NCBI GenBank assembly: GCA_025356445.1
Contig: JANXSZ010000028.1
Location: forward strand, 1 to 64,000
DNA: 64,000 nucleotides
Origin: Betaproteobacteria bacterium
GTDB taxonomy: Bacteria > Pseudomonadota > Gammaproteobacteria > Burkholderiales > Burkholderiaceae_C
Reading direction: 5' to 3'
Part shown: piece after piece, positions 16,495-25,869 of the stretch
Numbering within the stretch: position 1 is the stretch's first letter
Layout: every line of letters begins with the position of its first letter
The notes under the pieces: model-generated
What the model was told of the DNA's origin: nothing
Seen by the model: only the letters and a program-made list of their open reading frames with translations
Databases searched by the model: none
Program-made: the position numbers and the translations under genes

Positions 16495-18144
16495 TCAGGC
16501 CAATGTGACGCTGCGGGCACCCAAATGCCGCACCAAATTTTGGGCCAGGCGGTTCACGATGCCGTAAATCGACAGCTGGGGGTTCGCCCCGATGCTGGTG
16601 GGAAACAGCGAGCCGTCATGCACCGAGAGGTTGTCGATCTGCCAATGGCGTCCGTCGGGCCGCGTCACACCCAGGTTTGCACTGCCAGCCATGCCACAGC
16701 CCCCCATGACGTGGGCGCTGACCACCTTGGTTAGCAGAGGTTTCATCGGCAGGGCCTCGATCGCGGCTTTGGCCTGCGCCCAGGTGGTGTACGGCTCAGC
16801 CAACTCATGCACGGGCAGCACTTTGCGGGCACCGGCTGCGAACTGGATTTCCACCATCGCCAGCAGGGCACGCCGGGCACCTTCCATCACAAAATCAGTC
16901 AGCGGGTAGTCCAACACCGGGGAACCATCAGAACGCAAGCTGACTTTACCGCCAGGTGCCTCCGCATGGAAGCCGTCACGCAACAGCGCCAGCAGCACCT
17001 GGGTATGGGGGAATTGCTGCAACAAATCAGCCTGTGGCTGGCCAAAGCCTGACACCGTAGACGCAAAAATCACGGGATGCAATGGCGGCGCTTCCAGCTT
17101 GAAACCGATAGGGCCTTCAGGGGGCTGGAGGTCTAAAAAGTGGTCGGTGTAAATGCTTTGGGGTGCACCGGCCCAGCCCTGTACAGGGGCTGGCATGATG
17201 GCGGCGGACATCACCACCGGGTGCAAAAAGGTGCGCGTACCAAGCCGACCATGCGGATCTGGCGCGTTGGAGCGCAACAGCAACGCGGGCGAGTTGATGG
17301 CTCCACCGGCCAGCACGTAGTGTTTTGCTGTTATTTTGATAGCAGATTTCGCTGATCCAGCTTGCTCACCCATGGCATTCACAGGAATACAGTGCAGCGC
17401 GCTGATATGGCGCTGGCCATTGACCTCAGTGAACACAAAACGCTCGGCCCGGGTTTGCACCAAGAGCGTGGCCCCGGCGTCCAGCGCGGCAGGGATGGTG
17501 GTGATGAGCATGGACTGCTTGGCATTGGTCGGGCAGCCCAGACCGCAAGAACCGAGGTTCCAGCAGCCTTTCACATTGCGCGGAATGGTCTCGGTGGGGA
17601 TACCCAGCTTGGTGGCACCACGCTGCAATACCGCGTTGTTCTCGTTCGGCGTGGTCAGCCATCTGCTGATATTGAGGCGCGTCTCGGCTTGTTCAAAGTA
17701 GGGGGCCAACGCATCCACGCGGTAGTCGGTCAAGCCAAAACGCCCCTGCCAGTGGGCCAGCGTGGTCGCAGGGGTACGGAACGAACTTGTCCAGTTCACG
17801 GTGGTGGAGCCCCCCACGCAGCGGCCTTGCAGAATGTTGATGGCCTTGTCAGTGGTCTTGCGGGCGGCGCTTTCTTGGTAGAGCGAGGGGTAAGCCTCGG
17901 CCTCTTTCTGGTTGAAGTCGGTGCTGGTTTTGAGCGGGCCTTCTTCGACGATGACGACGCGCAGACCCGCTTTGGTCAGGAGCTCGGCAGTGATCCCTGC
18001 GCCGGCACCTGAGCCAATGATGGCCACATCACAGGTCAGCACCGAGGGTGCAGGGGCACTGTGGGGGCCAGTGGCGCCCTGGGCACCAAATACTTTCCAG
18101 CCGCGCTGGAGGCCGTCCTGAATGGGGTCTTGCAGACTGCTCAT
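16495..18144 (-). CDS. GMC family FAD-dependent oxidoreductase
   Basis: A 549-residue glucose-methanol-choline oxidoreductase. The FAD Rossmann motif is IIGSGAGAGITAELLTKAG followed by VVIVEEG at about residues 40-70. The substrate domain ends with HVMGGCGMAG and DGSLFPTSIGANPQLSIYG, which carry the conserved active-site region. The protein has no signal peptide of its own. The preceding gene encodes a Tat-signal small subunit related to gluconate 2-dehydrogenase subunit 3, so the pair probably forms a periplasmic dehydrogenase exported together. No cytochrome c subunit gene is adjacent. Substrate unknown; an alcohol, sterol or sugar is possible. Confidence 0.9.
   Translation of the reverse strand: MSSLQDPIQDGLQRGWKVFGAQGATGPHSAPAPSVLTCDVAIIGSGAGAGITAELLTKAGLRVVIVEEGPLKTSTDFNQKEAEAYPSLYQESAARKTTDKAINILQGRCVGGSTTVNWTSSFRTPATTLAHWQGRFGLTDYRVDALAPYFEQAETRLNISRWLTTPNENNAVLQRGATKLGIPTETIPRNVKGCWNLGSCGLGCPTNAKQSMLITTIPAALDAGATLLVQTRAERFVFTEVNGQRHISALHCIPVNAMGEQAGSAKSAIKITAKHYVLAGGAINSPALLLRSNAPDPHGRLGTRTFLHPVVMSAAIMPAPVQGWAGAPQSIYTDHFLDLQPPEGPIGFKLEAPPLHPVIFASTVSGFGQPQADLLQQFPHTQVLLALLRDGFHAEAPGGKVSLRSDGSPVLDYPLTDFVMEGARRALLAMVEIQFAAGARKVLPVHELAEPYTTWAQAKAAIEALPMKPLLTKVVSAHVMGGCGMAGSANLGVTRPDGRHWQIDNLSVHDGSLFPTSIGANPQLSIYGIVNRLAQNLVRHLGARSVTLA
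17327..17343. repeat. 17-nt GCTGT...ATAGC element inside GMC gene
   Basis: One mismatch from the palindromic ends GCTAT and ATAGC. It encodes part of an AT-rich stretch (Ile-Lys-Ile-Thr) in an otherwise GC-rich gene, immediately before the conserved KHYVLAGG strand. Confidence 0.35.
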
Positions 18145-18177
18145 GAAAAAGGGGGTCCAAAGAAAAACGGGGAAGAA

Positions 18178-18684
18178 TCAGATAATTTGGGGGCCTGGGT
18201 AGCCCAGATGTGCCCAGGCACTGGCGTCCGAAAAATAGGCGCCGCCCAGAATATCGTGCAGCGCCAAATACGCCTGCTGACGCAGGCTGACCGACGAGGT
18301 GCGCATGCTTTGCAGCGACTGCTGCACGCTAACGACGGGTGCATCAGCCCAGTCCTGGTGCAAACCCGCCAAGGCCACACGGCCACCAGGATGGGCCAGT
18401 AAACTGAGCAACTGGGCCAATTCGGCCTGGCTGTGGCGTGGCAAGGCCTGTATCAGGGACTCGGTGCGCGCCAACAAGCCCTCAAACGCAACAGCCCGCG
18501 CCGCAGGCACCGTGGGCAGGCTGCCGTCCAGCAGGGCTGCCCCCAGGGCCGCGACCACGCGACGCCCCGAGGCGGTGAGCTGATTGTTGTGGAACGCGGG
18601 TTGCCACAGCACCGCCGCACCGCCGAACGCAGTCAGCGCCACGGCGCTGGCCATACCTAACTGAAGCCAATGTCTTCTTTGCAT
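18178..18684 (-). CDS. Tat-exported small subunit, gluconate 2-dehydrogenase subunit 3-like
   Basis: A 168-residue protein starting MQRRHWLQLGMASAVALTAF, a twin-arginine-type leader followed by a hydrophobic stretch. The C-terminal part AYLALHDILGGAYFSD and LGYPGPQ matches the conserved core of the gluconate 2-dehydrogenase subunit 3 family, which partners FAD-containing GMC subunits. The gene precedes the GMC oxidoreductase by 33 bp on the same strand. By analogy it folds with the flavoprotein and carries it through the Tat system. The ATG at 18684 is chosen since a longer reading adds residues before the twin-arginine motif. Confidence 0.75.
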   Translation of the reverse strand: MQRRHWLQLGMASAVALTAFGGAAVLWQPAFHNNQLTASGRRVVAALGAALLDGSLPTVPAARAVAFEGLLARTESLIQALPRHSQAELAQLLSLLAHPGGRVALAGLHQDWADAPVVSVQQSLQSMRTSSVSLRQQAYLALHDILGGAYFSDASAWAHLGYPGPQII

Positions 18685-18783
18685 GCGCCGGACTATGGCA
18701 CAGGAAAGCATGCGCCACGTAGAGCGACCTGCCTACTGCGACCAACGCTGCGTGCGCCAAGGCGGACTAGACTTGGCTCCCGT

Positions 18784-19563
18784 ATGAACACTGCTATCCA
18801 GATTCGAGATGCACTGGCCCAAGTTGCCCAGCTGCACCAACGCACCGCCCAGCAGCCGCTCCTGATGGCGGCTGTTCATGCCGTCAAGCTGCTGCAGGCG
18901 CAACGCTTTGCAGGCAGTTATGCGGACATGCTGCAAACAGGCGACCAAGGCTACGCCCCGGCGGCACGGTTTTTCATGACGGAGCTTTACGGCGCACGCG
19001 ACTACAGCCAGCGTGATGCGCAGTTTTCGCGCATCGCGGGCACGATTGAAAAGCTGTTTCCGGCCAAAGTGAGTGCGCTGGCACTGGCCTTGGCAGAGTT
19101 GCACGCGCTGTCGGAAGAACTTGATCACGCGATGGGTTGCGCATGGATTGCTATCAATAAAGAAGCTGCCAGTGCCGTCCCTATGCGGAACAGCCTCGCT
19201 TTTCAGGCTCAAACCTATACCCAGAGCTGGCGCGCCGTGGCCCGCCGGAAAGACCGCCATGCCCAACTCCGTATCGTGCTGGGTATTGGCATGGCGCTGG
19301 GACGCCTGACACAAACCCTGGGCCTGCGCAGCCTGATCCGCATGATGCGCGGCCCGGCCAGTGCAGCGGGCTTGCGCACGCTGCAAACCTTCATGGAAAA
19401 CGGGTTTGACACCTTTGCAGCATTGGCCAAGGCACCAGGCGGTATCCACGGCTTTTTGGGCATGATTGAGGCGCGTGAAAGTGCGCTGATGCAGCTGCTG
19501 TTTGATACCGACGCTGTCACCTGCGAGACGGAACTGCAACGCCTCCTAGGACAAGCCCCGTAA
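18784..19563 (+). CDS. conserved hypothetical protein (FFLEE-motif type)
   Basis: A 259-residue, mostly alpha-helical protein without signal peptide or clear membrane segment. It carries FFMTELYGARDYSQRDAQF around residues 60-80, resembling the FF-x-E-x-LYG motif of uncharacterised betaproteobacterial proteins. A middle stretch with IAINKEAASAV coincides with an AT-rich 17-nt element (19150-19166). The ATG at 18784 is the first sensible start; upstream in-frame sequence overlaps the divergent Tat-subunit gene. It precedes the acyl-CoA ligase by 48 bp on the same strand, so a link to fatty-acid metabolism is possible. Function not known. Confidence 0.78.
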   Translation: MNTAIQIRDALAQVAQLHQRTAQQPLLMAAVHAVKLLQAQRFAGSYADMLQTGDQGYAPAARFFMTELYGARDYSQRDAQFSRIAGTIEKLFPAKVSALALALAELHALSEELDHAMGCAWIAINKEAASAVPMRNSLAFQAQTYTQSWRAVARRKDRHAQLRIVLGIGMALGRLTQTLGLRSLIRMMRGPASAAGLRTLQTFMENGFDTFAALAKAPGGIHGFLGMIEARESALMQLLFDTDAVTCETELQRLLGQAP

Positions 19564-19611
19564 CGGCGACACCTTGTCAAGCCACACAATCTGCCTCAAA
19601 GGAGACATTCC

Positions 19612-21297
19612 ATGGACAGGTTCTGGCTTAAAAGTTACCCGGCAGAGGTGCCACACGAGATTGACCCCGCGCAGTACCGCTCGCTGGGGCAGTTGTTTGA
19701 CGAGTCGTTCAGCAAAAACGCGAACCGCCCGTTCTCGGTCTGCATGGACCGCTGGATGAGCTACGGCGAGCTGGACGAACGCTCCGTGGCCATCGGTGTG
19801 TGGCTGCAAAGCCTGGGCCTGCCTGCCGACGCCCGCATCGCGCTGATGCTGCCCAATATCCCACAGTTTCCTGTCAGCATGGCGGGTATTTTGCGTGCCG
19901 GCTTCACCTGCGTGAACGTGAACCCGCTGTACACCGCTCGCGAGCTGGAACACCAGCTGAAGGATTCTGGCGCCACGGTCATCATCATTTTGGAAAACTT
20001 CGCCAGTACGTTGGCGGAGGTGATTGGCAACACGCAAATCAAACAGGTGGTGATGGCGTCCATGGGTGATTTGCTGGGTGGCGCTTACGGCCAATGGATC
20101 ACGTTCGCCGTGCGCCATGTGGCCAAGATGGTGCCACCGTACAAGCTGTCGCTGGACAATGGTCTGAAGGTGACGACGTTCAAACAAGCGCTGTCCGCAG
20201 GCATGAACAAATCGCTGAAGCCAGCGAACAGCACCCTCGATTCGATTGCCTTTTTGCAGTACACGGGCGGCACCACAGGACTCTCCAAAGGCGCGGTTTT
20301 AACGCACCGGTGTATCGTGGCGGCGATTTTGCAGGCCGAGGCCTGGTTCACCCCGGCGTTGAAAAAGGCCGGTGATGTCACCAAAATCAACAGCATTGCC
20401 GCCTTGCCGCTCTACCATATCTTCGCGCTGACGCTGTGCCTGCTGGCCATCCGCCAGGGCTCATCACTGACGCTGATCCCCAATCCGCGTGACTTTGGCA
20501 AGTTCATTGAGGTGCTGAAAAAACGGCCCTTCCACATGCTGCCAGCGGTAAACACCCTGTTCAATGCGCTGTTGCAGCATCCTGAGTTCAAAACCGTGGA
20601 TTTTTCGACACTGTACGTGTCGCAAGCGGGCGGCATGGCAGCCTCAGAAGGCACGGCCAGAGCTTGGCTGAAAACCACCGGCTGCGGCATGGTGGAAGGC
20701 TGGGGCATGAGCGAAACCTGCGCTATTGGCACCAACAACCCGGTGACAAACACAGAATTCACCGGGACGATTGGCCTGCCATTGCCCAGCATCGACATTG
20801 CCATCCTGGACGATGACGGCAAACCTGTGGCGCAAGGTGAATCCGGTGAAATCGGCATCCGTGGCCCGAACGTGATGACGGGCTACTACAACCAGCCCGA
20901 AGAGAACGCCAAAGCCTTCACCGCTGACGGCTTCATGCGCACCGGCGATATCGGCATCATGGATGCACGCGGCTACACCAAAATCGTTGACCGCAAAAAA
21001 GACATGATTATTGTGAGCGGCTTCAACGTCTTCCCAAACGAGCTGGAAAACGTGATTTCGCTGTGCCCTGGCGTGGTGGAATGCGCAGTGATTGGTATCC
21101 CCGATGAAAAGCAGGGTGAGGCAATCAAGGCGTTTGTGGTGAAGAGTGACCCCAGCTTGTCTGAGGAAGACGTGGCGCGCTTTTGCCATGATAAATTGAC
21201 AGGCTACAAAAGGCCTAAGCACATTGAGTTTCGTGATTCACTGCCCAAAACCAACGTAGGTAAGATTTTACGGCGTGAACTGCGGCCAGTGAAGTGA
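19612..21297 (+). CDS. fadD: long-chain fatty acid--CoA ligase
   Basis: A 561-residue acyl-CoA synthetase that adenylates fatty acids and transfers them to CoA. The AMP-binding P-loop-like motif YTGGTTGLSKGA, the EGWGMSET motif, and the C-terminal hinge and lysine region (DGFMRTGDIG, then VDRKKDMIIVSGFNVFP) are all present. Length and order match E. coli FadD. AAAGGAG lies 7-8 bases before the ATG. It feeds beta-oxidation and can supply acyl-CoA for the WS/DGAT and ACBP encoded nearby. The gene symbol is assigned by family; several paralogues are usual in this group. Confidence 0.93.
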   Translation: MDRFWLKSYPAEVPHEIDPAQYRSLGQLFDESFSKNANRPFSVCMDRWMSYGELDERSVAIGVWLQSLGLPADARIALMLPNIPQFPVSMAGILRAGFTCVNVNPLYTARELEHQLKDSGATVIIILENFASTLAEVIGNTQIKQVVMASMGDLLGGAYGQWITFAVRHVAKMVPPYKLSLDNGLKVTTFKQALSAGMNKSLKPANSTLDSIAFLQYTGGTTGLSKGAVLTHRCIVAAILQAEAWFTPALKKAGDVTKINSIAALPLYHIFALTLCLLAIRQGSSLTLIPNPRDFGKFIEVLKKRPFHMLPAVNTLFNALLQHPEFKTVDFSTLYVSQAGGMAASEGTARAWLKTTGCGMVEGWGMSETCAIGTNNPVTNTEFTGTIGLPLPSIDIAILDDDGKPVAQGESGEIGIRGPNVMTGYYNQPEENAKAFTADGFMRTGDIGIMDARGYTKIVDRKKDMIIVSGFNVFPNELENVISLCPGVVECAVIGIPDEKQGEAIKAFVVKSDPSLSEEDVARFCHDKLTGYKRPKHIEFRDSLPKTNVGKILRRELRPVK

Positions 21298-21326
21298 GTA
21301 TTCAACTTCATTTTTTATAGCAAACT

Positions 21327-22247
21327 ATGCCCACTGATATTGCACTGCCGGCTGGAATTACGGTTTTGGAGCGCGGTTGGCTGTCAGCCAACAACATTGT
21401 GCTGTTGGGCGAACAAACTGCCGTCGTTGACAGCGGCTACGCTACCCACGCTTCACAAACCGTTGCGCTGATCGAAGCCGCGTTGGGTGGGCGACCGCTC
21501 GATCAACTGCTCAACTCCCATTTGCACAGCGACCATTGCGGGGGGAATGCCGCGCTGCAAGCGCGTTACCCAGGCGTAAAAACATGGGTACCACCAGGGC
21601 ATGCGGCGCTGGTGCAGGACTGGGATCCTGTGGGCCTAAGCTACACCCCAACAGGGCAACAATGTCCTCGCTTTAAGCTGGATGGGGTGCTGCAACCCGG
21701 CACCGAGGTGCAATTAGGCGCACTGACATGGCAAATCCACGCGGCCCCAGGACATGACCCGCATTCTGTGGTGCTGTTCCAGCCCGAGCATCGGATATTG
21801 ATTTCAGCAGATGCGCTGTGGGAGCGTGGCTTTGGTGTGGTATTCCCTGAATTAGAAGGAGAACAGGCGTTTGCCGAAGTCGGCGCGACGCTGGATTTGA
21901 TTGAGCGCTTGGCCCCACATACCGTCATTCCTGGTCATGGCCGTGTTTTCAGCGATGTAGGCACATCCCTTGCGTATGCCCGTCATCGCCTGGACGGTTT
22001 TGTGCGGGATCCTCAAAAGCACGTCATCCATGCCGGCAAAGTACTGCTGAAATTCAAGCTATTGGAACTTCAGCGCATCCCCCTGGAGCAGCTGCTGGAC
22101 TGGGCCTGCCAAACGACACACATGGCAGCGATGCACAGCAGCCACTTCTCCTCACTCAAACTGCGGGATTGGATAACGCAATTGGCAAATTCGCTGGTAG
22201 CGGTGAAAGCGGCAACGCTGGAAGATGGCGAGATAGTGAACACGTAA
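21327..22247 (+). CDS. MBL-fold metallo-hydrolase
   Basis: A 306-residue metallo-beta-lactamase-fold enzyme. The metal motif is NSHLHSDHCGGN (H65, H67, D69, H70), followed by APGHDPHSVVLF and VIPGHGRVFSD, which supply the remaining ligands. The C-terminal ~80 residues form a helical extension. No signal peptide, so cytoplasmic. It starts 29 bp after fadD on the same strand and may be co-transcribed. Thioesterase, glyoxalase II or lactonase activity are all possible; the sequence does not decide. Confidence 0.88.
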   Translation: MPTDIALPAGITVLERGWLSANNIVLLGEQTAVVDSGYATHASQTVALIEAALGGRPLDQLLNSHLHSDHCGGNAALQARYPGVKTWVPPGHAALVQDWDPVGLSYTPTGQQCPRFKLDGVLQPGTEVQLGALTWQIHAAPGHDPHSVVLFQPEHRILISADALWERGFGVVFPELEGEQAFAEVGATLDLIERLAPHTVIPGHGRVFSDVGTSLAYARHRLDGFVRDPQKHVIHAGKVLLKFKLLELQRIPLEQLLDWACQTTHMAAMHSSHFSSLKLRDWITQLANSLVAVKAATLEDGEIVNT

Positions 22248-22279
22248 TTTTGGATGGACTGTTTTAGCGTATTCAGCAC

Positions 22280-23329
22280 ATGTTTTTAGATCTTGCCCCG
22301 AGCTACAGCACATCTCACTGCCAGCCCGCCCATAGAGGGCGATGGATTCTGCGGCTACTCTCCTTGTTCTGCAGCCTAGGTGCTTCGCTAACAGTCCATG
22401 CGGCAGTGGATAGCAACAATGCGACGGCTTTGCTGGCGAAATACGCCACGCTAACCGATCAGCTAAGCCGTAATAACTTCCAACGCCCCCTGCATCTGGA
22501 GTCCAGCGAGTCACCCAACGGGTTGAAAGGCGATATTTACGCCGTGGTAGAGCACCCGTTTTCCGCTGTAGATGCTGCGCTGAACAGCCCAGCCCATTGG
22601 TGTGAGGCCATGATTCTGCATATCAACAACCGGCAATGCCAAGTCTCGCCCCCCAGCGCTGCCACCAATGGCGCAGCAGTGTTGACGCTCAGCATTGTGC
22701 GCAAATACGACCAACCTCTGGAACAAGCCTTTCGGGTGCCCTTTGTGTACCGCAAAGAAACCCATGCTGCGGGTTATTTTTCATCCAAACTCAGTGCCGA
22801 CAGTGGCCCCATGGGCACCAGCAACTATCAAATTCTGCTGGAAGTAGTACCGCTGGCAGGCAAGCGAAGTTTTCTGCACTTTGCTTATTCTTACGATACC
22901 AACTTCATCGCCCAAGCCACCATGGCGGCCTATTTGGCGACGTTTGGCAGTGGGAAAGTAGGGTTTACCGTGGTGACTCCTGTCACACAGAGCGAGCCTA
23001 TCGGTGAAGGAAGCCGCGAAATCAAAATAGAGCCGGTCTACATCCGAGGCATGCGTGGGTTGATGGAACGCAACGCGATGCGCTACTACTTGGCAATAGA
23101 AGCCTACCTGGCTCACATGAACGCACCATCCATCGAGCAACTCGACAAACGCCTGAACAGCTGGTTCAGTCAAATAGAGCGTTATCCGAAACAGCTGCAC
23201 GAAGCAGACCGCACCACATACTTGCGGTTAAAGCGTGCCGACTATGCCACTATGCAATCAACACGGGGAACACCGCCAGAGGCGGCGTCAGGGACGGTGA
23301 CAATGCCAGGTACAGAGGCCACTCGGTAG
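22280..23329 (+). CDS. hypothetical exported protein
   Basis: A 349-residue protein I do not recognise. A basic segment (RGRWILRLL) and hydrophobic core end in VHAAVD, a plausible signal-peptidase site near residue 41, preceded by an unusually long polar N-terminus. The mature part is soluble and mixed alpha/beta, with SSESPNGLKGDIYAVVEHPF and two Cys (HWCEAMILHINNRQCQ) that could form a disulfide. Its layout resembles lipid-binding START-like proteins, but only vaguely. It follows the MBL-fold gene by 32 bp and is followed by a terminator hairpin at 23374-23405. A periplasmic location is likely; function unknown. Confidence 0.75.
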   Translation: MFLDLAPSYSTSHCQPAHRGRWILRLLSLFCSLGASLTVHAAVDSNNATALLAKYATLTDQLSRNNFQRPLHLESSESPNGLKGDIYAVVEHPFSAVDAALNSPAHWCEAMILHINNRQCQVSPPSAATNGAAVLTLSIVRKYDQPLEQAFRVPFVYRKETHAAGYFSSKLSADSGPMGTSNYQILLEVVPLAGKRSFLHFAYSYDTNFIAQATMAAYLATFGSGKVGFTVVTPVTQSEPIGEGSREIKIEPVYIRGMRGLMERNAMRYYLAIEAYLAHMNAPSIEQLDKRLNSWFSQIERYPKQLHEADRTTYLRLKRADYATMQSTRGTPPEAASGTVTMPGTEATR

Positions 23330-23373
23330 TGTCATCAGTGATGACAGGTGCGACACCGTAATGTAGACAGACG

Positions 23374-23405
23374 AAAAAAAGCCTACTTTCGTAGGCTTTT
23401 AAAAA
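23374..23405. terminator. bidirectional rho-independent terminator
   Basis: AAAAGCCTAC-TTTC-GTAGGCTTTT forms a 10-bp stem with a UUUC/GAAA tetraloop and T-runs on both sides. It ends the minus-strand tRNA/ribosomal transcript and can also stop the plus-strand exported-protein gene. Confidence 0.88.
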
Positions 23406-23425
23406 CAACGCTGAGTTGCTTATGT

Positions 23426-23502
<77 letters not shown>

Positions 23503-23512
23503 GTATTTCTAA

Positions 23513-23543
23513 AGTATAACCTGTTTTTATTCAGCAGCGTCAA
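23513..23543 (-). promoter_or_regulatory. candidate promoter for the initiator tRNA, inside the end of rplQ
   Basis: On the minus strand TTGACG is followed after 19 bases by TATACT (or 18 bases to TTATAC). The predicted start is a few bases before the tRNA 5' end. The -35 box overlaps the last codons of rplQ. The spacer is slightly long, so strength is uncertain. Confidence 0.5.
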
Positions 23544-23919
23544 CTATTTCAGTTTTATCTGCACCACGGTCGACCAATTCAACCAATGCCATAGGCGCGT
23601 TGTCACCCACGCGAAAGCCCATCTTCAAAATACGGGTGTAACCACCTGGACGTGCAGCAAAACGTGGACCCAGATCAGCAAACAATTTCACGACGTTGTC
23701 GCGGTTACGCAAGCGATCAAACGCCAAGCGCTTGTGTGCCAACGTATTTTCTTTGGCCAAAGTGATCATGGGCTCAACCACGCGGCGCAGCTCTTTGGCT
23801 TTAGGCAGGGTGGTCTTGATGACTTCATGCTCAATGAGCGAATTCATCATGTTGCGCAACATCGCGAGGCGGTGTGAGCTGGTGCGGTTAAGTTTACGAA
23901 GTCCGTGTCCGTGACGCAT
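23527..23919 (-). CDS. rplQ: 50S ribosomal protein L17
   Basis: A 130-residue large-subunit protein starting [17 protein letters not shown], the invariant L17 N-terminus, and containing [17 protein letters not shown] and [15 protein letters not shown]. It is the last protein gene of the alpha operon, 97 bp after rpoA. Its final codons overlap a possible tRNA promoter. Confidence 0.98.
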   Translation of the reverse strand: MRHGHGLRKLNRTSSHRLAMLRNMMNSLIEHEVIKTTLPKAKELRRVVEPMITLAKENTLAHKRLAFDRLRNRDNVVKLFADLGPRFAARPGGYTRILKMGFRVGDNAPMALVELVDRGADKTEIVDAAE

Positions 23920-24016
23920 GGTGCTTTTCCTTTAATTTATAAAACCAGGTGGCCGGATCAGGTACCCCCTGTTGCACTGCCCGGTGCTGACCATCAGCAC
24001 ACAGGCGAATTATCGC

Positions 24017-25006
24017 TTATCGCTTATCGAGACCCACTGGTGGCCAGCTGTCGAGCTTCATGCCCAACGTCAAGCCACGGGAAGCCAAGACTTCCTTGAT
24101 TTCATTGAGCGATTTTCGACCCAAATTAGGTGTCTTCAAAAGCTCATTTTCAGAGCGTTGGATCAGATCGCCAATGTAATAAATATTTTCCGCTTTCAGG
24201 CAGTTGGCTGAACGCACGGTCAATTCCAACTCGTCCACAGGGCGGAGCAAGATGGGGTCAAACTGAGCATTTCCACGCGGTGCTGGCGCATCAAATGCAG
24301 CCAACTCGCTACCTTCCAGCTGGGCAAACACGGCCAGTTGTTCCACCAGAATCTTGGCGGAAGCGCGCACGGCATCTTCAGCTGTCACCGCACCGTTGGT
24401 TTCGATTTCCATCACCAACTTGTCCAAGTCAGTGCGCTGCTCAACACGGGCGCTTTCCACGGTGTAGCTGACACGCTTCACAGGAGAGAACGATGCATCT
24501 AACACGATGCGACCAATCGATTTGGTAGGTTCATCGGCATAACGGCGCATCGAGCCAGGCACATAGCCACGACCTTTTTCAACCTTGATTTGCATGTCCA
24601 ATTTGCCGCCTTGCGACAAATGGGCAATCACGTGACCAGGGTTAACGATTTCGACATCGTGTGGTGTTTGAATGTCTGCAGCTGTCACGACACCTTCGCC
24701 ATCCTTGCGGAGACTCAGCGTAACTTCATCGCGGTTGTGCAGTTTGAATACAACGCCCTTGAGGTTCAAAAGAATATTGACGACATCTTCTTGAACACCA
24801 TCGATAGACGAGTACTCGTGCAAAACACCCGCAATGGTGACTTCGGTAGCAGCATAGCCGACCATGGAAGACAACAAAACACGGCGCAAGGCATTACCTA
24901 GCGTGTGGCCATAGCCACGCTCAAAAGGCTCCAAAGTCACCTTGGCACGGAGGGCGGTCACGTGCTCAACGTTGATGGCTTTGGGTTTCAGCAAATTGGT
25001 TTGCAT
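24017..25006 (-). CDS. rpoA: RNA polymerase alpha subunit
   Basis: A 329-residue alpha subunit. The N-terminal assembly domain (about 1-230; [20 protein letters not shown]) dimerises and nucleates core enzyme. The C-terminal domain ([20 protein letters not shown], later [16 protein letters not shown]) binds UP elements and activators. Length is normal for betaproteobacteria. It sits between rpsD and rplQ in the usual alpha-operon order. The 105-bp gap before it contains an inverted repeat, GTATCGAC/GTCGATAC. Confidence 0.99.
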   Translation of the reverse strand: MQTNLLKPKAINVEHVTALRAKVTLEPFERGYGHTLGNALRRVLLSSMVGYAATEVTIAGVLHEYSSIDGVQEDVVNILLNLKGVVFKLHNRDEVTLSLRKDGEGVVTAADIQTPHDVEIVNPGHVIAHLSQGGKLDMQIKVEKGRGYVPGSMRRYADEPTKSIGRIVLDASFSPVKRVSYTVESARVEQRTDLDKLVMEIETNGAVTAEDAVRASAKILVEQLAVFAQLEGSELAAFDAPAPRGNAQFDPILLRPVDELELTVRSANCLKAENIYYIGDLIQRSENELLKTPNLGRKSLNEIKEVLASRGLTLGMKLDSWPPVGLDKR

Positions 25007-25057
25007 GCAAGCTTCCTGTCAATACCCCCGGCTCGTTACACCGGTAAGGCTGGTGGA

Positions 25058-25090
25058 GTATCGACGGAGCGTGCGAGCTTTTGTCGATAC
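25058..25090. repeat. inverted repeat between rpsD and rpoA
   Basis: GTATCGAC (25058-25065) and GTCGATAC (25083-25090) can form an 8-bp stem with a 17-base loop in the rpsD-rpoA intergenic RNA. It has no T-tail, so it is more likely an RNA-processing or stability structure than a terminator. Confidence 0.4.
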
Positions 25091-25111
25091 GGATTCGGTG
25101 AAAATTGACAA

Positions 25112-25735
25112 TTAACGCGAGTACAACTCGACGATCAGCGATTCATTGATATCGGCAGCAAACTCATCACGGTCGGGAACCTTCTTGAAGGTGCCTTCGC
25201 TCTTGGCGAGGTTAACTTCGACCCAAGCTGGAATACCAACTTGCTGAGCCAACTGCAAAGCTTCAACCACACGGCCTTGTGCTTTGGATTTGTCGCGAAC
25301 AGCAATCACATCACCGGTTTTGACCATGAAGGATGGAATGTTCACCGATTGACCATTGACCGTGATGGCCTTATGCGAAACCAGTTGACGTGCTTCAGCG
25401 CGGGTAGAGCCAAAGCCCATACGATAAACCACATTGTCCAAGCGGGACTCAAGGATGAACAACAGGTTCGCACCCGTGTTGCCCTTACGACGGTCAGCTT
25501 CTGCAAAGTAGCGACGGAACTGACGCTCCAACACACCGTACATGCGCTTAACTTTTTGTTTTTCGCGCAACTGCAAACCGAAATCGGACGTACGGGAACC
25601 CGAAGTGCGGCCATGTTGGCCAGGCTTGGAGTCGAATTTAGCTTTATCGCTGATAGAGCGACGAGCGCTCTTCAAGAATAAATCGGTGCCTTCACGGCGA
25701 GAGAGTTTGGCCTTAGGGCCTAGGTAACGTGCCAC
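25112..25735 (-). CDS. rpsD: 30S ribosomal protein S4
   Basis: A 207-residue primary 16S rRNA-binding protein ([19 protein letters not shown]). It has the S4 RNA-binding domain ([20 protein letters not shown]) and ends VELYSR. In E. coli S4 also represses its own operon translationally. Here it is separated from rpsK by 134 bp containing a strong palindrome. It has no Zn-binding Cys cluster near the N-terminus. Confidence 0.98.
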   Translation of the reverse strand: MARYLGPKAKLSRREGTDLFLKSARRSISDKAKFDSKPGQHGRTSGSRTSDFGLQLREKQKVKRMYGVLERQFRRYFAEADRRKGNTGANLLFILESRLDNVVYRMGFGSTRAEARQLVSHKAITVNGQSVNIPSFMVKTGDVIAVRDKSKAQGRVVEALQLAQQVGIPAWVEVNLAKSEGTFKKVPDRDEFAADINESLIVELYSR

Positions 25736-25827
25736 GTGAACATCCTTTTAATCATCTTCTGCATAAGAAATGCAGGAGCCACTCACAATGCGTGAATGGC
25801 GGTGGGCTTAGGGGAAATCGAACGTTG

Positions 25828-25859
25828 ATTTACAAGGCATCTGTAGATGCCTTGTAAAT
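25828..25859. promoter_or_regulatory. long perfect palindrome between rpsK and rpsD
   Basis: TTTACAAGGCATCT and its complement AGATGCCTTGTAAA are separated by 2 bases, with one further A:T pair outside. As minus-strand RNA this gives a very stable hairpin 93 bases before the rpsD start. It lacks a strong U-run, so attenuation, RNase processing or S4 autoregulation are more likely than simple termination. Confidence 0.55.
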
Positions 25860-25869
25860 TTCAATTCAA

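Noticed and set aside
23984-24000. GTGCTGA-CCA-TCAGCAC hairpin between rpoA and rplQ as a terminator
   Set aside because: No T-run follows on the minus strand and rplQ must be expressed from the same operon; at most an RNA-processing structure.
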